From Acholeplasmatales bacterium (GTDB lineage Bacteria; Bacillota_I; Bacilli_A; Acholeplasmatales; Anaeroplasmataceae), in the NCBI GenBank assembly GCA_016280975.1, contig JAEEHU010000103.1:1-40667 (forward strand): a stretch of 40,667 bases of DNA. The letters are read 5' to 3'. Shown here piece after piece: positions 1-9,600 of this stretch; the stretch's first letter is position 1; each line of letters starts with the position of its first letter. Made by a program: the position numbers and the translations under genes. The notes beneath the pieces were generated by a model, which had not been told where the DNA came from, did no database searches, and saw only the letters and a list, made by a program, of their open reading frames with translations.

Positions 1-1407
1 GAAGCAGGTGGTATCACTCAACATATCGGTGCTTATCAAGTAAATCATAATGGTTTCATTATTACATTTATTGATACTCCAGGACATGCTGCATTTACCC
101 AAATGAGAGCACGTGGAGCACAAATTACTGATATCGTTGTATTAGTTGTTGCTGCTGATGATGGTGTAATGCCTCAAACAGAGGAAGCTATTACACATGC
201 ACAAGCTGCAGGATGCCCAATTATCGTTGCTGTAAATAAGATGGATAAGCCAACTGCGAATCCAGATAGAGTAAAGCAAGAGCTTGCAAACTATAACCTA
301 CTTAGTGAGGACTGGGGTGGAGATACAATCTTCGTACCTATTTCAGCATTAAAGGGTCAAGGTGTTGAGCAATTACTTGAAATGATTCAGCTAGTTGCTG
401 AAATGAAGGAATTAAAGGCAAATCCAGATAGACTTGCAGTAGGTACTGTAATTGAAGCTCAACTTGATAAGGGTAGAGGTCCAGTTGCTACATTCCTAGT
501 TCAAAATGGTACACTTAAGGTTGGTGACAACGTAGTTGTTGGTAACACTTGGGGTAAAATCAGAACAATGGAGGATGACCGTCATCAAAGATTCCAAGAC
601 GCAACTCCATCTGTTGCAGTTGCTGTAACTGGTTTAACTGAAGTTCCAATGGCCGGAGATAAATTCATGGTATTATCTGATGAGCGTTTAGCACGTGAAA
701 CTGCAAACGCAAGAGCTCAAAAGGCTAAGCTTGAAGAAGCTAATGCTAGAAAAGCTACATCATTAGAGGATATGTTTAAGAATGCCGATGCCGATAAGGA
801 AAAGGAATTAAATTTAATTATTAAGGGTGATGTTCAAGGCTCAGTTGAAGCTTTAAGAGCATCTCTAGAAAAGATTAATGTAGAAGATTTAAAGGTTAAT
901 ATAATAAGAGCATCTGTTGGTGCAATTACTGATACTGATGTAGTATTAGCAGAAGCATCTAAGGCAATTATTATTGGCTTTAATGTAAGACCTATGGCTC
1001 CAGTTAGAGCTGAGGCACAAACTAAGGGCGTTGAAATTAGATTATATAATATAATCTACAAGGTACTTGAGGATATTGAGGCTGCCTTAAAGGGTATGCT
1101 TGACCCAGTATATGAGGAAGTTGTTACTGGCTCATGTGAGGTTAGAAATACATTTAAGGTATCTACAATTGGTACTATTGCAGGTTGTTATGTAACTGAA
1201 GGTGTAATCGAAAGAAATTCATTAGTAAGAGTATTACGTGATGGTATAGTAGTATTCGAAGGTAAGATGGCTTCTTTAAGAAGATTTAAAGATGACGTTA
1301 AGGAAGTTAAGAATGGCTTCGAATGTGGTATTACTATTGAAAAGTTCAATGATATCAAAGAAGGAGATGTCATTGAAGCATCAGTATTAAAGGAGATACC
1401 TAGATAA
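1..1407 (+). CDS. infB: Translation initiation factor IF-2, 5' truncated by the window edge
   Basis: GTPase that brings initiator fMet-tRNA to the 30S subunit and promotes subunit joining. The reading frame is open from base 1, ahead of the ORF-track start at 103. It begins inside the G domain with the switch-I region GITQHIGAY, then the G3 motif DTPGHAAF, G4 NKMDK and G5 SAL. Domains II, III and the C-terminal fMet-tRNA binding domain IV follow to the stop. The N-terminal region and the P-loop lie outside the window. The stop overlaps the rbfA start by one base (TAATG), which indicates translational coupling. Identification is secure. Confidence 0.97.
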   Translation, partial: EAGGITQHIGAYQVNHNGFIITFIDTPGHAAFTQMRARGAQITDIVVLVVAADDGVMPQTEEAITHAQAAGCPIIVAVNKMDKPTANPDRVKQELANYNLLSEDWGGDTIFVPISALKGQGVEQLLEMIQLVAEMKELKANPDRLAVGTVIEAQLDKGRGPVATFLVQNGTLKVGDNVVVGNTWGKIRTMEDDRHQRFQDATPSVAVAVTGLTEVPMAGDKFMVLSDERLARETANARAQKAKLEEANARKATSLEDMFKNADADKEKELNLIIKGDVQGSVEALRASLEKINVEDLKVNIIRASVGAITDTDVVLAEASKAIIIGFNVRPMAPVRAEAQTKGVEIRLYNIIYKVLEDIEAALKGMLDPVYEEVVTGSCEVRNTFKVSTIGTIAGCYVTEGVIERNSLVRVLRDGIVVFEGKMASLRRFKDDVKEVKNGFECGITIEKFNDIKEGDVIEASVLKEIPR

Positions 1408-1769
1408 TGAGTATTTCATTAGAAAGATTACAATCAAATGCCCTAAGAGAACTTGCAATTATATTAAGAAATGATACTAAAAATAAGAAATTATCTGATG
1501 TCACTGTAACTGAGGTTAGAATTACACGTGACCTATCATATATGACTATATTTTATGTATTCTATCAAGGTGATGAAAAAACTTATCAGGAGCTTTTAGA
1601 AAATTCTAAGGGCTACCTAAGAAGTGAGCTTGCTAAAAAATTAAAGGCTCGTAAGATGCCAGAATTAATCTTTAAAAGAGACACTTCACTTGATTATGGT
1701 AATCACATTGATGATCTATTAATTGAAATTCACAATAAAGAAAAAGAATTAGAAAAGAATCAAAAGTAG
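1407..1769 (+). CDS. rbfA: Ribosome-binding factor A
   Basis: Small KH-like factor that binds the 30S subunit and helps mature the 5' end of 16S rRNA. The protein is 120 residues, the usual length, and opens with the typical SLERLQSNALRELAIIL segment. Near residues 100-115 it has the family pattern ending in SLDYGNHIDDLL. It starts one base inside the infB stop, with AAGGAGAT just upstream. The infB-rbfA order is conserved in Bacillota. truB and ribF, often next in other genomes, are not here; mrp follows instead. Confidence 0.95.
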   Translation: MSISLERLQSNALRELAIILRNDTKNKKLSDVTVTEVRITRDLSYMTIFYVFYQGDEKTYQELLENSKGYLRSELAKKLKARKMPELIFKRDTSLDYGNHIDDLLIEIHNKEKELEKNQK

Positions 1770-1779
1770 GAGTAATAAT

Positions 1780-2589
1780 ATGGCTGATGATTTAGATGAA
1801 AAGGTAGCATCAAAGTTTGGTCACATGATGCCACAAAAATTTGAAACTAATGAAAATAATAAAATCAAGCATATTATTGGTGTGGTTTCTGGTAAGGGTG
1901 GAGTAGGTAAATCAATGGTTACCTCACTTTTAGCAGTAAATTTAAGAAAAAATGGATATAATGTTGGAATTCTAGATTACGATATTACAGGTCCATCTAT
2001 TCCAAAGTCATTTGGTTTACCAAATGAGGTTAATGGAACTGATACAATGATGTTCCCTCAAGTATCTAAAACTGGAATAGAGGCAATGAGTATTAATCTT
2101 TTATTAGATGATGAAACACAACCAGTATTATGGCGTGGCTCTATGGTTAGAAGTGCTATGGAACAATTCTATAAAGATACATACTGGGGAGAGCTTGATT
2201 ATCTATTAATCGATATGCCACCAGGCACATCTGATATTGCCCTAAATGTTTTCCAATCAGTACCACTTGATGGAATTATTATTGTTTCATCTCCACAGGA
2301 TTTAGTTAAGATGATTGTTGGTAAGGCTGTTAATATGGCAAACCAAATGAAAATTAACATTATTGGTTTAGTTGAAAACATGAGCTATATGGTATGCCCA
2401 TGCTGTGGTGAAAAAATTTATCCATTTGGAGAATCAAAATTAGAAAGTGTTGCTAAATTTTATAATATTAAGCCACTTAAATCATTCCCAATTAATCCAA
2501 AATATGCAGAGCTTGTTGATAAGGGATTAGTTGAAGATGTTGATACATCATTTATGGATGATGTAAGAAAAGAAATAGAAAAACTATAA
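1780..2589 (+). CDS. mrp: Mrp/NBP35 (ApbC)-family iron-sulfur carrier ATPase
   Basis: Cytosolic P-loop ATPase of the Mrp/ApbC/NBP35 family, which binds an Fe-S cluster and passes it to client proteins. The 269-residue chain has the deviant Walker A GKGGVGKS at about residues 38-46 and a Walker B-like LLIDMPPGTSD. A CPCC motif at about 206-209 lies where the family's CxxC cluster ligands sit. The N-terminal DUF59 domain of longer Mrp proteins is absent, as in many short members. GGAG lies before the ATG, 10 bases after rbfA. A strong hairpin follows, so it probably closes the infB-rbfA-mrp unit. Confidence 0.92.
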   Translation: MADDLDEKVASKFGHMMPQKFETNENNKIKHIIGVVSGKGGVGKSMVTSLLAVNLRKNGYNVGILDYDITGPSIPKSFGLPNEVNGTDTMMFPQVSKTGIEAMSINLLLDDETQPVLWRGSMVRSAMEQFYKDTYWGELDYLLIDMPPGTSDIALNVFQSVPLDGIIIVSSPQDLVKMIVGKAVNMANQMKINIIGLVENMSYMVCPCCGEKIYPFGESKLESVAKFYNIKPLKSFPINPKYAELVDKGLVEDVDTSFMDDVRKEIEKL

Positions 2590-2599
2590 TTATTTAAAT

Positions 2600-2627
2600 G
2601 GAATATACGTTGTTATATTCCTTTTTT
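2600..2627 (+). terminator. Intrinsic terminator after mrp
   Basis: Perfect 8-bp stem GGAATATA/TATATTCC with a 6-base loop, followed directly by TTTTTT. It lies between mrp and thiI and covers the upstream start the ORF track proposes for thiI, which argues for the later thiI start. Confidence 0.8.
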
Positions 2628-2645
2628 AAAAATTTGGAGGTATCT

Positions 2646-3893
2646 ATGCTATACGATCGAATTTTAGTAAGATTTGGTGATTTAACCCTAAAGGGTAAAA
2701 ATCAAAAGATGTTTTTAAAAAGCCTATATCATTTAGTTGATTTAAAAATGAAGGGCTTAAATGTATTAATTGAATATCAACATGACCGTATTTTTATCCA
2801 TCTAAATGAAGAGGATAAGGATAAGGTTATTGAAAGATTAAATCTAGTATCAGGTATATCAAGCTATTCTCTTGTAGTTAAGTGCTCAACTGATATTAAT
2901 GATATTAAGGAAACATCTTTAAAGCTAATGAAGGATGTAGTTAAAAATGAATTAACTACATTTAAATGTAATACAAAAAGAGCAGATAAGGATTATCCTA
3001 TTGCATCCTTAGATGTTACTAAAAAGGTATCTGGCTATGTACTTTCAAATCATAAGCTTTTAAAGGTTGATGTACATGACCCTGAAGTAGAGCTTAATAT
3101 TGAAATAAGAAAAGATGGTTGTTATTTATATAACCAAAACTTTGAAGCATTAGGAGGCTACCCTGTAGGTGTTGCAGGAAAGGGACTATTGATGCTTTCA
3201 GGTGGAATTGATTCACCTGTTGCGGGAATTCTAGCTATGAAGCAGGGTGTGGAGGTTGAGTGTATTCATTTTGAATCAACACCACTTACATCTATTGAAT
3301 CAGCTCAAAAGGTAGTTGATCTTGCTAAGAAAATGGCTAGATATTCAAAGGATGATAGAATTAATTTACATATGGTTCCATTTAAGGAAATCCATATGGC
3401 AATTTTAGATAATATTCCTGAATCATATACAATTACTATTATGAGAAGAATGATGTATAGAATAGCATCAGGCTTAGCTTTAAAGAAGAATTGTATTTGC
3501 TTAATAAATGGAGAATCAGTTGGTCAGGTTGCAAGCCAAACATTACAATCTATGAGTGTAATAAATAGTGTAACAAATATGCCAGTTATTCGTCCACTTG
3601 CAATATTTGATAAGAAGGATATTATTAAGCTTTCAACAAAGTTTGATTGTTATGATTTATCAATTAAGCCATTTGAGGATTGCTGTACAGTATATATACC
3701 AAAGACTCCTTCAACTGCGCCTAAAATTGATAAGGCAGAAACCTTTGAGAAGGCATTTGATTATGAGAGTATGGTTAGGGAAGCTATAGAAAATACAAGA
3801 AGTATATCTATTGATAAGGATTCAGATTTAGATTTACCACTTTTAGGACTTGAAGTAAGAGACGTTTTAGATGAGATTTTAGCAAAAAAATAA
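2646..3893 (+). CDS. thiI: tRNA 4-thiouridine synthase ThiI
   Basis: ATP-dependent sulfurtransferase that makes s4U at tRNA position 8 and can serve thiamine thiazole synthesis. The chain is 415 residues. An N-terminal ferredoxin-like/THUMP region precedes the PP-loop SGGIDSP at residues 185-191. The family motif PFEDCCTVYIPK is near the C-terminus. There is no C-terminal rhodanese domain, as in Bacillus-type ThiI, so a cysteine desulfurase must supply sulfur and none is encoded here. The ATG at 2646 is preferred over 2598: GGAGG sits 6 bases upstream, MLYDRILVRFGD is the normal family start, and a terminator lies between the two candidates. Confidence 0.93.
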   Translation: MLYDRILVRFGDLTLKGKNQKMFLKSLYHLVDLKMKGLNVLIEYQHDRIFIHLNEEDKDKVIERLNLVSGISSYSLVVKCSTDINDIKETSLKLMKDVVKNELTTFKCNTKRADKDYPIASLDVTKKVSGYVLSNHKLLKVDVHDPEVELNIEIRKDGCYLYNQNFEALGGYPVGVAGKGLLMLSGGIDSPVAGILAMKQGVEVECIHFESTPLTSIESAQKVVDLAKKMARYSKDDRINLHMVPFKEIHMAILDNIPESYTITIMRRMMYRIASGLALKKNCICLINGESVGQVASQTLQSMSVINSVTNMPVIRPLAIFDKKDIIKLSTKFDCYDLSIKPFEDCCTVYIPKTPSTAPKIDKAETFEKAFDYESMVREAIENTRSISIDKDSDLDLPLLGLEVRDVLDEILAKK

Positions 3894-3920
3894 TTACATT
3901 TGTAAAAAATGTAATATAAT
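3894..3920 (+). promoter_or_regulatory. Putative promoter with overlapping inverted repeat before the RDD gene
   Basis: TATAAT at 3915-3920 is preceded by TTACAT at 3894-3899 with a short 15-bp spacer. The perfect inverted repeat TTACATTT/AAATGTAA with a 5-base loop spans 3894-3914, so it covers the whole -35 and spacer. It has no T-tract and is therefore a possible operator rather than a clear terminator. Confidence 0.45.
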
Positions 3921-3942
3921 AAAAACTAGGAGTTGGTTATTT

Positions 3943-4728
3943 TTGAAATTATATATAAAGGCACCTTTATACAAAAGGTTTTTAGCTTTTTTAATTGATG
4001 GAGTTATAGTTGTTGGCTTAAGTATCTTGATTGGATTTTTAATTTTATGGGCAATGAAATTTGATTTCCAAAGATACGGCACTTTATCTGATAAAGTATA
4101 TAAAACATATTATGATTTTATGATCACTGGAAATGGTGCATTATTAGATGATACATTCTACAAGGACGCGACTGAATTCTTTAGACTTGGTTTAGTAAGA
4201 CTTGGAATAATATACGCTGTTGCGATAGTATTAACTATTCCGTATCTAGTAGTACTACCTTATTTTTGGAAGGGTAGAACATTAGGAAGATTTGCGATGA
4301 GATTAACTATTATTTCTCATATTCCTAATACTAGCTTGAAATTACACCATATTGTAAGAAGAGAAATACTAGGTTCATATTTACTACTTGGTGTTTTATC
4401 ATATATAATCGCGCTTCCATCATTGTTTATACTTTTATTTATTGGAAGAAGTATTACAGACTTAGTATCATCTACAGACTTAGTTTTAGAAGATCCTGTT
4501 ATAGTTGATGAAAATACACAAGGCTTCTATAATTTCTTTAATAATAGAATGAGAGAAAATAACTATTATCAAGGAAATGATAATGATAAGTATGATGATA
4601 ATAATAATGATGTAATTGACGCGGAAGTTAACGACGTTAAGGATGAAAATAATAATCTTAATGATAATAAGATAGATGATAAAAAGAATGAATCTTTTGA
4701 TGATGATGACGAATATGAAGTATTTTAG
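3943..4728 (+). CDS. RDD-family membrane protein with Asn/Asp-rich tail
   Basis: Integral membrane protein of the RDD family (role often unknown, some members linked to ion or solute transport). The N-terminus APLYKRFLAFLIDGVIVVG carries the family's Arg and Asp at the edge of TM1. Further hydrophobic segments lie near residues 85-110 and 140-180, and the loop WKGRTLGRFAMRL matches the conserved cytosolic stretch. From about residue 190 the protein becomes a hydrophilic tail dominated by Asn and Asp ending in DDDDEYEVF, an unusual low-complexity extension. The start codon is TTG with TAGGAG upstream. The next gene's ribosome site overlaps the stop, so the two are co-transcribed. Confidence 0.8.
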   Translation: MKLYIKAPLYKRFLAFLIDGVIVVGLSILIGFLILWAMKFDFQRYGTLSDKVYKTYYDFMITGNGALLDDTFYKDATEFFRLGLVRLGIIYAVAIVLTIPYLVVLPYFWKGRTLGRFAMRLTIISHIPNTSLKLHHIVRREILGSYLLLGVLSYIIALPSLFILLFIGRSITDLVSSTDLVLEDPVIVDENTQGFYNFFNNRMRENNYYQGNDNDKYDDNNNDVIDAEVNDVKDENNNLNDNKIDDKKNESFDDDDEYEVF

Positions 4729-4736
4729 GTGATGGT

Positions 4737-5294
4737 ATGAAATTTATTGCGATTAAAAATGTTGGTGAGAATAAGGAATTAGCACTTGATGTTGTTAAAT
4801 CATTAGTAGGTAATAATATTCAATCTGAGGAAGAAAATGATATATTATTTATCTACCATAGCTATGAAAATGATTATGACATCACTAATCTTTTAAGCGC
4901 ACTTGAAACTGAATTTGGTTCAAGTATATTTGCATATTTATCAAATGATTCATCAAAGGAAAGATTATCTGAGGAAAAGAATATTTATATTACTTTATCT
5001 GAATATTTACCACATGGTATATTTAAGCTTAAAGAAGCACTTCTTAAGGCTGAAAAGATAAATAATAAAAGAATGATTTTAGATTTCATTTTAGATTCAA
5101 CTGGAATTAATGAAGCATTTATAGAGGGATTCATTGAATCTAATTTGAATGTATCATTTGCAGGAAAGAAATTAAACTTTCATAGAAACACAATGAATTA
5201 TAAGCTAGATAAGTTTTATTCAGTGTCTGGATTTGACTTAAGAGTGTTTAAAGATGCTTATATTATCTATAGTTTATTTGAAAAAAATAGGTAA
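4737..5294 (+). CDS. PucR/CdaR-type C-terminal HTH regulator, short form
   Basis: Probable DNA-binding regulator. The last 50 or so residues (NVSFAGKKLNFHRNTMNYKL ... VFKDAYIIY) match the PucR C-terminal helix-turn-helix, whose hallmark is HRNTxxYRLDKI. The N-terminal 130 residues resemble no domain I recognise, and the usual GGDEF-like middle domain of CdaR/PucR proteins is missing; at 185 residues it is a reduced form. AGGTGAT inside the RDD stop region is its ribosome binding site. A perfect palindrome just past its stop, before the UgpC-type ATPase, is a candidate operator. The effector is unknown. Confidence 0.7.
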   Translation: MKFIAIKNVGENKELALDVVKSLVGNNIQSEEENDILFIYHSYENDYDITNLLSALETEFGSSIFAYLSNDSSKERLSEEKNIYITLSEYLPHGIFKLKEALLKAEKINNKRMILDFILDSTGINEAFIEGFIESNLNVSFAGKKLNFHRNTMNYKLDKFYSVSGFDLRVFKDAYIIYSLFEKNR

Positions 5295-5296
5295 TT

Positions 5297-5311
5297 TGTG
5301 CAAGTTGCACA
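5297..5311. promoter_or_regulatory. Perfect 15-bp palindrome, candidate operator of the ATPase gene
   Basis: TGTGCAA-G-TTGCACA is a perfect 7+1+7 inverted repeat centred about 31 bases upstream of the TATAAT at 5335-5340. That places it just upstream of or overlapping the -35 region. No T-run follows, so it is not a terminator. It has the size and symmetry of a dimeric repressor or activator site. Confidence 0.55.
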
Positions 5312-5334
5312 TACTATTATATGCAAAAAAAAGG

Positions 5335-5340
5335 TATAAT
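5335..5340 (+). promoter_or_regulatory. -10 element of the UgpC-type ATPase promoter
   Basis: A consensus TATAAT lies 35 bases before the ATG of the ABC ATPase. No good -35 is found at 16-18 bp spacing (the site reads ACTATT), which suits an activator-dependent promoter with the palindrome upstream. Confidence 0.5.
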
Positions 5341-5374
5341 TAACACGTAAAAAGAAGAAGGAGATTTAATTTAT

Positions 5375-6535
5375 ATGGCAACATTAGATTTAAAAAATAT
5401 TAATAAAATCTACCCTAACGGAGTACAAGCCGTTTTTGATTTTAACCTACACATTGACGAAAAGGAATTCATTATTTTCGTAGGACCATCTGGTTGTGGT
5501 AAATCAACAACTTTACGTATGATAGCAGGTCTTGAAGAGATTTCTTCAGGTGACTTATATATTGATGATGTACGTATGAATGACGTAAGCCCTAAGGATC
5601 GTGGTATCGCAATGGTTTTCCAAAGCTATGCCTTATATCCACATATGTCAGTTTATAACAACATGGCATTCAGCTTACAATTACGTCGTATGCCACGTGA
5701 TCAAATCGCAAAGAGAGTAGATGAAGCAGCTAAGATGCTTGGTCTAGAACCATTCTTACAAAGATTCCCAAGACAATTATCTGGTGGTCAATGTCAAAGA
5801 GTTGCATTAGGACGTGCAATCGTTCAACAAGCAGGAGTATTCCTACTAGACGAACCACTTTCTAACCTAGATGCTAAGCTACGTGTAACAATGCGTGGAG
5901 AATTAACTAAGCTTCATAGAAGATTAGGTTGTACAACTATTTACGTAACACACGACCAAATTGAAGCCATGACAATGGCATCAAGAATCGTAGTTATGCG
6001 TGATGGTCGTATTCAACAAGTTGGTGCACCAAAAGATATTTATGAGAACCCAGCTAACGTATTCGTTGGTGGATTCATCGGTACACCTCCAATGAACTTC
6101 CTACATGGTGAATTAAAGGATAATGGTACATTCGTATCATCTAAGGGTAACTATACAATTAAGATTCCTGAAGGAAAATTAAGAGTACCAAGAGAAAAGG
6201 GTTATGAAAATAGAGAAATCATTTTCGGTATTCGTCCTGAGGATATTTATGATGAGCAAAATGAAATTATGAAGACAGTTTGGGCAAATGCTTGCTTAGA
6301 CATTACTGTTGAAATTTCAGAATTACTAGGTGCTGAAACTAACATTTATACTTCAGTAGATGGTGATCCAATCATTGCTTCAGTTCCATCAAGAGACGAT
6401 TTAGCTCCAGGTCAACCATTAAAGTTATGGTTAGACATGAATCACTGTCATTTATTTGATGCTGATACAGAAATGTTAATCACAGAAGATTCTCAAACAA
6501 AGACAGATGATTTCGATTTAGATGACGATTTATAA
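5375..6535 (+). CDS. Sugar ABC importer ATPase, UgpC/MsmK/MalK type
   Basis: Cytosolic ATPase that powers carbohydrate (CUT1-type) ABC importers. In the 386 residues are Walker A GPSGCGKST (37-45), the signature LSGGQ (about 136-140), Walker B VFLLDEPLSNLD (about 156-167), the H-loop THDQ, and a C-terminal TOBE/regulatory region (about 230-365). The chain ends in an acidic tail, DDFDLDDDL. No permease or solute-binding gene is adjacent, so it may be a shared ATPase like MsmK, serving several importers elsewhere. CGT arginine codons and C-ending codons are more common than in neighbours, which suggests high expression. It is monocistronic, with a strong terminator after it. Confidence 0.92.
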   Translation: MATLDLKNINKIYPNGVQAVFDFNLHIDEKEFIIFVGPSGCGKSTTLRMIAGLEEISSGDLYIDDVRMNDVSPKDRGIAMVFQSYALYPHMSVYNNMAFSLQLRRMPRDQIAKRVDEAAKMLGLEPFLQRFPRQLSGGQCQRVALGRAIVQQAGVFLLDEPLSNLDAKLRVTMRGELTKLHRRLGCTTIYVTHDQIEAMTMASRIVVMRDGRIQQVGAPKDIYENPANVFVGGFIGTPPMNFLHGELKDNGTFVSSKGNYTIKIPEGKLRVPREKGYENREIIFGIRPEDIYDEQNEIMKTVWANACLDITVEISELLGAETNIYTSVDGDPIIASVPSRDDLAPGQPLKLWLDMNHCHLFDADTEMLITEDSQTKTDDFDLDDDL

Positions 6536-6558
6536 TATTTAAAAAATCTAATAAATTG

Positions 6559-6593
6559 TGGGTCAAATTTTTGAAAATTTGACCCATTTTTTT
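6559..6593 (+). terminator. Strong intrinsic terminator after the UgpC-type ATPase
   Basis: A 13-bp stem TGGGTCAAATTTT/AAAATTTGACCCA with almost no loop, followed by seven T's. Confidence 0.9.
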
Positions 6594-6665
6594 AAAACAT
6601 ACTATAATTTTTATATATTTAATATATAATATTATTACACATTTCGGTTAAAGGCGGGTGATTTT

Positions 6666-9600
6666 ATGCTTAAGCTTAAGGATATAAAGAAGGAATATTA
6701 TGTAGCTGATACGACAGTTCATGCACTAAAGGGTATTAACCTATGCTTTAGAAAAAATGAATTCGTATCAATTCTAGGACCATCTGGTTGTGGTAAAACT
6801 ACATTATTAAATATTATTGGTGGACTTGATAAATATACAAGTGGTGACTTATATATTTCAGGTAAATCAACTAAAGAATTTAAGGATAGAGACTGGGATG
6901 TATATAGAAACCATAGAATTGGTTTCATTTTCCAAAGCTACAATTTAATTCCACATCAAACAATATTAGGAAATGTTGAGCTTGCTTTAACTATTTCAGG
7001 TATATCAAAGGCTGAAAGAACTAAAAGAGCAAAAGAGGCACTTGATAGAGTAGGTTTAAAAGATCAATATCATAAGCATGCTAATCAATTATCTGGTGGT
7101 CAATGCCAAAGAGTTGCGATAGCACGTGCTTTAGTTAATGAACCAGAAATCCTACTTGCTGATGAGCCAACTGGTGCGCTTGATACAGTTACATCAGTTC
7201 AAATAATGGATTTAATTAAAGAAATAGCTAAAGAAAGATTAGTAATCATGGTTACACATAACCCTGATTTAGCTGAAAAGTATTCTACAAGAATTGTAAA
7301 TTTACTTGATGGTACTGTTTTAGATGATTCTAATCCATTTACTGAAGAAGAAGAGCTTTCTGAACTTAATGAATTAAAGGAATTAGAAGATAAAAAAGAA
7401 AAAGAAGAAACTGAATTATTAACTCCTGAAGAGTTAAAAGAAAGAAATAAGCATAAAGAAGAAAAAGCTAAGATGAGTTTCTGGACTGCATTTAAGCTTT
7501 CATTTAAGAATCTTTATTCTAAGCTAAAAAGAACTATATTAGTTATTATTGCAGGTTCTATTGGTATTATTGGTGTATCTGCCGTTTTAGCCGTATCTCA
7601 AGGTGTAAAGGATTATATTGCAAGTATGCAGGATGACCTTTTATCAGCATATCCTATTAAGATTGCAGAAGCTGGCGTTGATTATAGTGCACTTGTAAAT
7701 TCATCTATCGCATCTAATAAGGATAAGCTTGATATTGTATCAGGAAAGGTAAATGTAAACTCATTAATTGATATTCTAGTTAGAAATGAGGACGCATTAA
7801 AGGAGCTTGCCTATACAAATACAGTCACTCAAGAATATGTAAATTATGTTAAAAACATGCCAAAGGAATATTATAACGATATTGTCCTTAATTATGGCTT
7901 AGATATTGTAAGTAGTATTTATACAGATTATAAGGTTTACCAAACTAATCAAAATGGTAAGAGAGTTGCAGATGGTACTGATGTTCCTATTACAAAGAAC
8001 ACAAGAACATTATCACTTCATGCAATAACTGAGTATTATACAGCTCTACTTGAACAAACTCCTTATGCTGAATATTCAGCACTTATTACTAACCTATCAA
8101 CAGTAATGAGTCAATCTGTATCAAATAATGAATATATTTCATCACAATACGATTTATTAACAGGTACACTTCCAAAGAATAAGGAAGATATCCTAATTGT
8201 ACTTGGACCAAATGATACATTAACTGACCTACTATTAGCACAGCTTGGCTATTATACAGAGGATGAATTCTATAATATGATTTATAATGCAGGTCCTGAT
8301 GAAATGAAGGGTGCTTATAAATCAACACTTGATGTAGAGAAATTCTCTTATGAAACATTATTAAATAAGAAATTTACTTGGTATCCAAATGATAAAATTT
8401 ATACTGATGTTAGTATGGATGTTGAATCAGGAGGAAAGACCACTCACCTACAAAGATTTGCGTATAATTACGAGGCTAATACTAAAACTGCCAAGGTAAG
8501 TAATATGGTACTTGATACAATTACTGGTGGTATGGGTATTAACTATGATATTAATTTAGAGTATGTAAATGATGACTGGAGTAGTAAGGGTCTAGATTTA
8601 AATGTTTGTGGTATCGTAAGAGCTAAAGAAGGAATTCAATATGGTGCTTTATCTTCTGGATTCTTATATACTGAGGCTTTAGCTAAATATATCGTTAGCC
8701 AAAATATAAATTCTGAAATCGCAAGAAGTATTAAGGCTAATGGCGATATCATGTCAATGACTATGGAACAAAGTGGTTTAACACTTCCAATTGGTATTTT
8801 CTATAAACTTGGCTATCTATACGATCAAAAGCTAAAGAGCGAGGATTATGAGGAAGGCTCAAAGAATGTACTTGTTGGTAAGGCTCAAACTGGTATTATG
8901 ACAACATTCTTAAGCTACGTTGGCGGCGCTGGCGGTAGTATGGGAATGGGTGGAGGTAGTGGTGATTCTAACGTAAGTGAAGAATTAAAATCATACCTTA
9001 ATATTAAGACTATGGATTTAAATGGTATAGGTGGAACATATTTACCTGAATCTATTGAAATTTATCCAGTTGATTTTAATAACAAATTCCTAGTTACAGA
9101 TTATCTTGATGTATGGAATAATACTAAGGCTAGACCAATGGTTTATACTTATAACGCTGATGGTACTGAAGAAACTGGTACTTATAATGCTAAGGATTTA
9201 AGTAAGGCAGTTGTTAAGAATAGCGAGGGCGAAACAGTAGCTTGTGATATTATCTTGACATATTATCAAAAGGCATCTGGCAAGAACTACATTGTATATA
9301 AATTAAAAGATAGTGATGTTGGATTAATAAGCACTTATTCTTATGATGAAAATACTGATACAGTAACTTTAGCATCAAATATCAGTCTTTTAGGCGACGT
9401 TACAGTTAAGAATAATGGTGGTACTGTCATAGATTGTGATATTGAATATATTTATCATTCACCTGAAGGTAAAAAATATGTCGTATACACAAATAAAGAT
9501 AACAAGCAAAGATATTTAGAAGAATATGAATTTGATGCAAATGATAGCACTGTAATTGTAGTAACTGAGGCTACAGATCAAGATGAAGCGAATTTATTAA

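Noticed and set aside
2598-2645. Upstream starts in the ORF track (thiI 2598, galE 10093, glyS 13570, degV 26905 and others)
   Set aside because: These are TTG/GTG/ATG codons overlapping ribosome sites, terminators or upstream genes; internal starts with good spacing match family N-termini.
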